Shown here one piece after another: positions 62,335 to 64,000 of a DNA stretch of 64,000 bases (its first letter is position 1; each line of letters begins with the position of its first letter). Both the position numbers and the translations under genes were made by a program. Source of the DNA: Halobacteriovorax sp. DA5 (GTDB lineage Bacteria > Bdellovibrionota > Bacteriovoracia > Bacteriovoracales > Bacteriovoracaceae); the NCBI RefSeq assembly GCF_002903145.1, contig NZ_PPDJ01000009.1:124001-188000 (forward strand). The letters are read 5' to 3'. Under the pieces are notes generated by a model, which did no database searches, had not been told where the DNA came from, and saw only the letters and a list, made by a program, of their open reading frames with translations.

Positions 62335-64000
62335 TTATTCTAAATTATTAAATTTAAGTGGAACTGAGTTTGCCATATCTCTTACAAATACTTCGTCCAA
62401 AGCATTATTTAAGTCTTTATCTAAGCAAAGCAGAGTATTTTCATAAGAGTGATCTGTAGCGTTGTGTTGGAAGTTATAGCTTCCAATACTTGATAATATT
62501 CTATCAAAATAAAATACTTTAGAATGCAGAAAACTCAGATGTAACCAGACACGAGTTGAGTCAAACCTAGCATAATCTTTTAAAAGATTAGAGAAATGGG
62601 CCTCTCCAAAATAGTCATTCCACTTTTTTATACTTTTGAGTTTTTTTCTGATTTTTTTCTGTAGTGATTTATCGCTAAGTGTTTCATTAAGTAGTAATTC
62701 TTTTATTTCTTCATTCTTTATGTCAATAATCTCATTACCAGTCATATCAGTACCTGTCGTAATGAAGTCTAGAGATATGCCGCTCTTTTGAAGCTCTTCT
62801 ACTTTTTGATGTAATTTTTTAAACATCTTAAATGTATCAAACTTCTCTATTAAAGGAGCATCTTTAAATACTGAGTTATAGTATGTATCTGAACGAATCG
62901 GATCCATAACTCCTAGGTATGTATTTGTATAATTAAGTGCAAGGAGGTAGGCATCACCAATATTTGTTCGATATTCATAAGGTGACTGTTGTATAAAACG
63001 ACAGACTCCCTTCATTCTTGTGTCTTTATTATTTAATATTTTGTCATATTGTCCTTGCCCTCTCAGCTCATTCTTTTCTTCCCATTCTAGTCTTGTGAGG
63101 TAAAAGTCGAGTTCCTTTTCTAGGTTTGCGATATTCTTACCAGTGTGTCTGATGATAGCGCCGTTTCTTCCTCTAATATTTCGAGTATTTTTTTTCTTAA
63201 AATATTGCCAGTCTTTTAGAAAGCCAATTGCAATATCGGTGACAAGGGGACCTTGAACCATGATATCAATATCTTTGTTTTTGAAGTCAGTATCTTGGGA
63301 AAGATTGTCAGCATTCAGTTGATTTTGACCGCCAACGATAGCAATTTTTCCATCCACGACTAATTTCTTGTGATGATAGACTGTACGTCCTTCATGTTTC
63401 CAAAAATCATTTGCTCGTATAAATTGAATACCCTTATCTTTAAGCTTATTTGGACATTCATTATGTCCTAGTGCTTTAGACATCATTTTATCGTCCATAA
63501 TATAGACCTTGACGCCTCTTTGGTGAGCTTTAATTAACTCATTAACTAGTATCTTTACAGAAGAGTCGCAAACAAAACTCAAAGACGACATTAAGATCTC
63601 AGACTTTGCGCTCTTAATAAGCTCTAGTTTCTTTTTATATGAATAATGATTTTCAAGAAGTTCTACATTATTGCCAAAGCTAAGTTGAGATTTTGAAACC
63701 TTATCCATTTCTATTTGAAATGCTGATGTAAAAAAGGAATGTTCAATCGTAGTAAAATTAATCCTTTTAAAATCTTCTGAGAATAAAGATAGGTTAACTA
63801 TTTTCTTTCTAATTGGTGGATGATTTAAAAAACCCCATTCTTTTAATGGGTATACATCTACGAGATGATGTCTATTCTCATTTGAAAAATTAAATTGTGA
63901 GTAGTAATTGATCTTTGCTTCATTAAAAGTTGTGCCCCCATACTTTTCTATATAGGCATCATAATCAGTTTGGTAATCTTCTTGTAAGAGATGCCAAGTC
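62335..64000 (-). CDS. phospholipase-D-like protein, 5' end outside window
   Basis: At least 554 residues; the frame runs without a stop or clear start to the window edge, adding 97 residues before the Met at 63708, which is therefore internal. Two HxKxxxxD motifs: HHKKLVVDGKIAIVGG (near Met-relative 112) and LHSKVFYFDRILSSIGSYN (near 393). Together they form the active site of phospholipase D, cardiolipin synthase and related enzymes. A basic region lies between them. The extra N-terminal residues (with PLKEWGFLNHPPI) are not recognised and no membrane helices typical of bacterial cardiolipin synthase are visible. A lipase, nuclease or phosphatidyl transferase are all possible. Predators might use such an enzyme on prey membranes. 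Confidence 0.8.
   Translation of the reverse strand, partial: TWHLLQEDYQTDYDAYIEKYGGTTFNEAKINYYSQFNFSNENRHHLVDVYPLKEWGFLNHPPIRKKIVNLSLFSEDFKRINFTTIEHSFFTSAFQIEMDKVSKSQLSFGNNVELLENHYSYKKKLELIKSAKSEILMSSLSFVCDSSVKILVNELIKAHQRGVKVYIMDDKMMSKALGHNECPNKLKDKGIQFIRANDFWKHEGRTVYHHKKLVVDGKIAIVGGQNQLNADNLSQDTDFKNKDIDIMVQGPLVTDIAIGFLKDWQYFKKKNTRNIRGRNGAIIRHTGKNIANLEKELDFYLTRLEWEEKNELRGQGQYDKILNNKDTRMKGVCRFIQQSPYEYRTNIGDAYLLALNYTNTYLGVMDPIRSDTYYNSVFKDAPLIEKFDTFKMFKKLHQKVEELQKSGISLDFITTGTDMTGNEIIDIKNEEIKELLLNETLSDKSLQKKIRKKLKSIKKWNDYFGEAHFSNLLKDYARFDSTRVWLHLSFLHSKVFYFDRILSSIGSYNFQHNATDHSYENTLLCLDKDLNNALDEVFVRDMANSVPLKFNNLE

Noticed and set aside
1..64000. CRISPR array, insertion sequence, integrase, prophage or rRNA operon
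   Set aside because: None seen; the only tandem repeats are the 247-bp units, which have no spacer pattern, no transposase and no terminal inverted repeats.

Overview
This window is low-GC bacterial chromosomal DNA (about 35-37% G+C by eye), densely coded on both strands, with sigma70-like promoters and many exported, Cys-rich or lipid-anchored proteins of unknown function. The mix suggests a marine relative of Bdellovibrio, most likely a Bacteriovorax/Halobacteriovorax-type member of Bdellovibrionota. It includes a PHB-regulator-like protein, paired ArsA-type ATPases, reverse transsulfuration, saccharopine dehydrogenase, an NTT-like nucleotide carrier, a SUV3-type helicase and HD-GYP signalling. 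The assignment is inference from gene content; there is no rRNA here to confirm it.

Layout. 1-2.9 kb (minus): start of an ArnT-like glycosyltransferase, then pfkA and gpmI, in one operon. 3.0-7.8 kb: lipoprotein with a sigma54-like promoter, acyl-CoA dehydrogenase, an unknown protein, and a THUMP rRNA methyltransferase. 8.0-10.5 kb: ahcY, rpiB and a membrane protein. 10.5-12.6 kb (minus): DCC-type thiol protein and a large exported Cys-rich protein. 12.8-15.2 kb: DtxR-like regulator, an exported protein and an NTT-like carrier, with a candidate autoregulatory operator. 15.3-20.6 kb: M3 peptidase facing saccharopine dehydrogenase, an MFS transporter and a nitronate monooxygenase-like enzyme. 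20.7-25.1 kb: SUV3-like helicase, DUF455 ferritin-like protein and an ATP-grasp-like protein. 25.2-29.4 kb: very acidic membrane protein, HD-GYP protein, PP2C-like protein and an exported protein. 29.4-34.9 kb (minus): PhaR-like regulator, an outer-membrane protein, two ArsA-like ATPases, then cystathionine beta-synthase and cystathionine gamma-synthase/lyase, mostly overlapping. 35-41.7 kb: palindrome-rich leader, TPR lipoprotein, a second lipoprotein, then oppABC without the ATPases. 41.8-44.7 kb: an unknown protein and a coiled-coil protein.

44.7-45.9 kb is the most unusual part. A tRNA-Leu(UAG) gene with a clear promoter and terminator is followed by a nearly perfect 247-bp tandem repeat array. 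Each unit carries copies of the tRNA's terminator and a strongly structured RNA-like element with stacked tandem G-A motifs. The arrangement resembles the E. coli tyrT repeat locus.

45.9-50.4 kb: outer-membrane-like protein, LysM lipoprotein, TM-anchored protein and three small exported proteins. 50.5-54.6 kb: DEAD-box helicase with DbpA domain, BaiN/YhiN-like flavoprotein and murG. 54.6-57.4 kb (minus): orphan OmpR-type regulator and typA. 57.4-59.2 kb: ABC-F protein. 59.2-64 kb (minus): three exported proteins and a phospholipase-D-like protein that runs off the window.

Functionally, ahcY makes homocysteine, which the distant cystathionine beta-synthase/lyase pair can carry on to cysteine. 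pfkA and gpmI are glycolytic and rpiB belongs to the pentose phosphate pathway. oppABC, the M3 peptidase and saccharopine dehydrogenase fit use of peptides and amino acids, and the NTT-like carrier fits nucleotide uptake, as expected for a predator. There are no insertion sequences, CRISPR arrays or rRNA genes visible.
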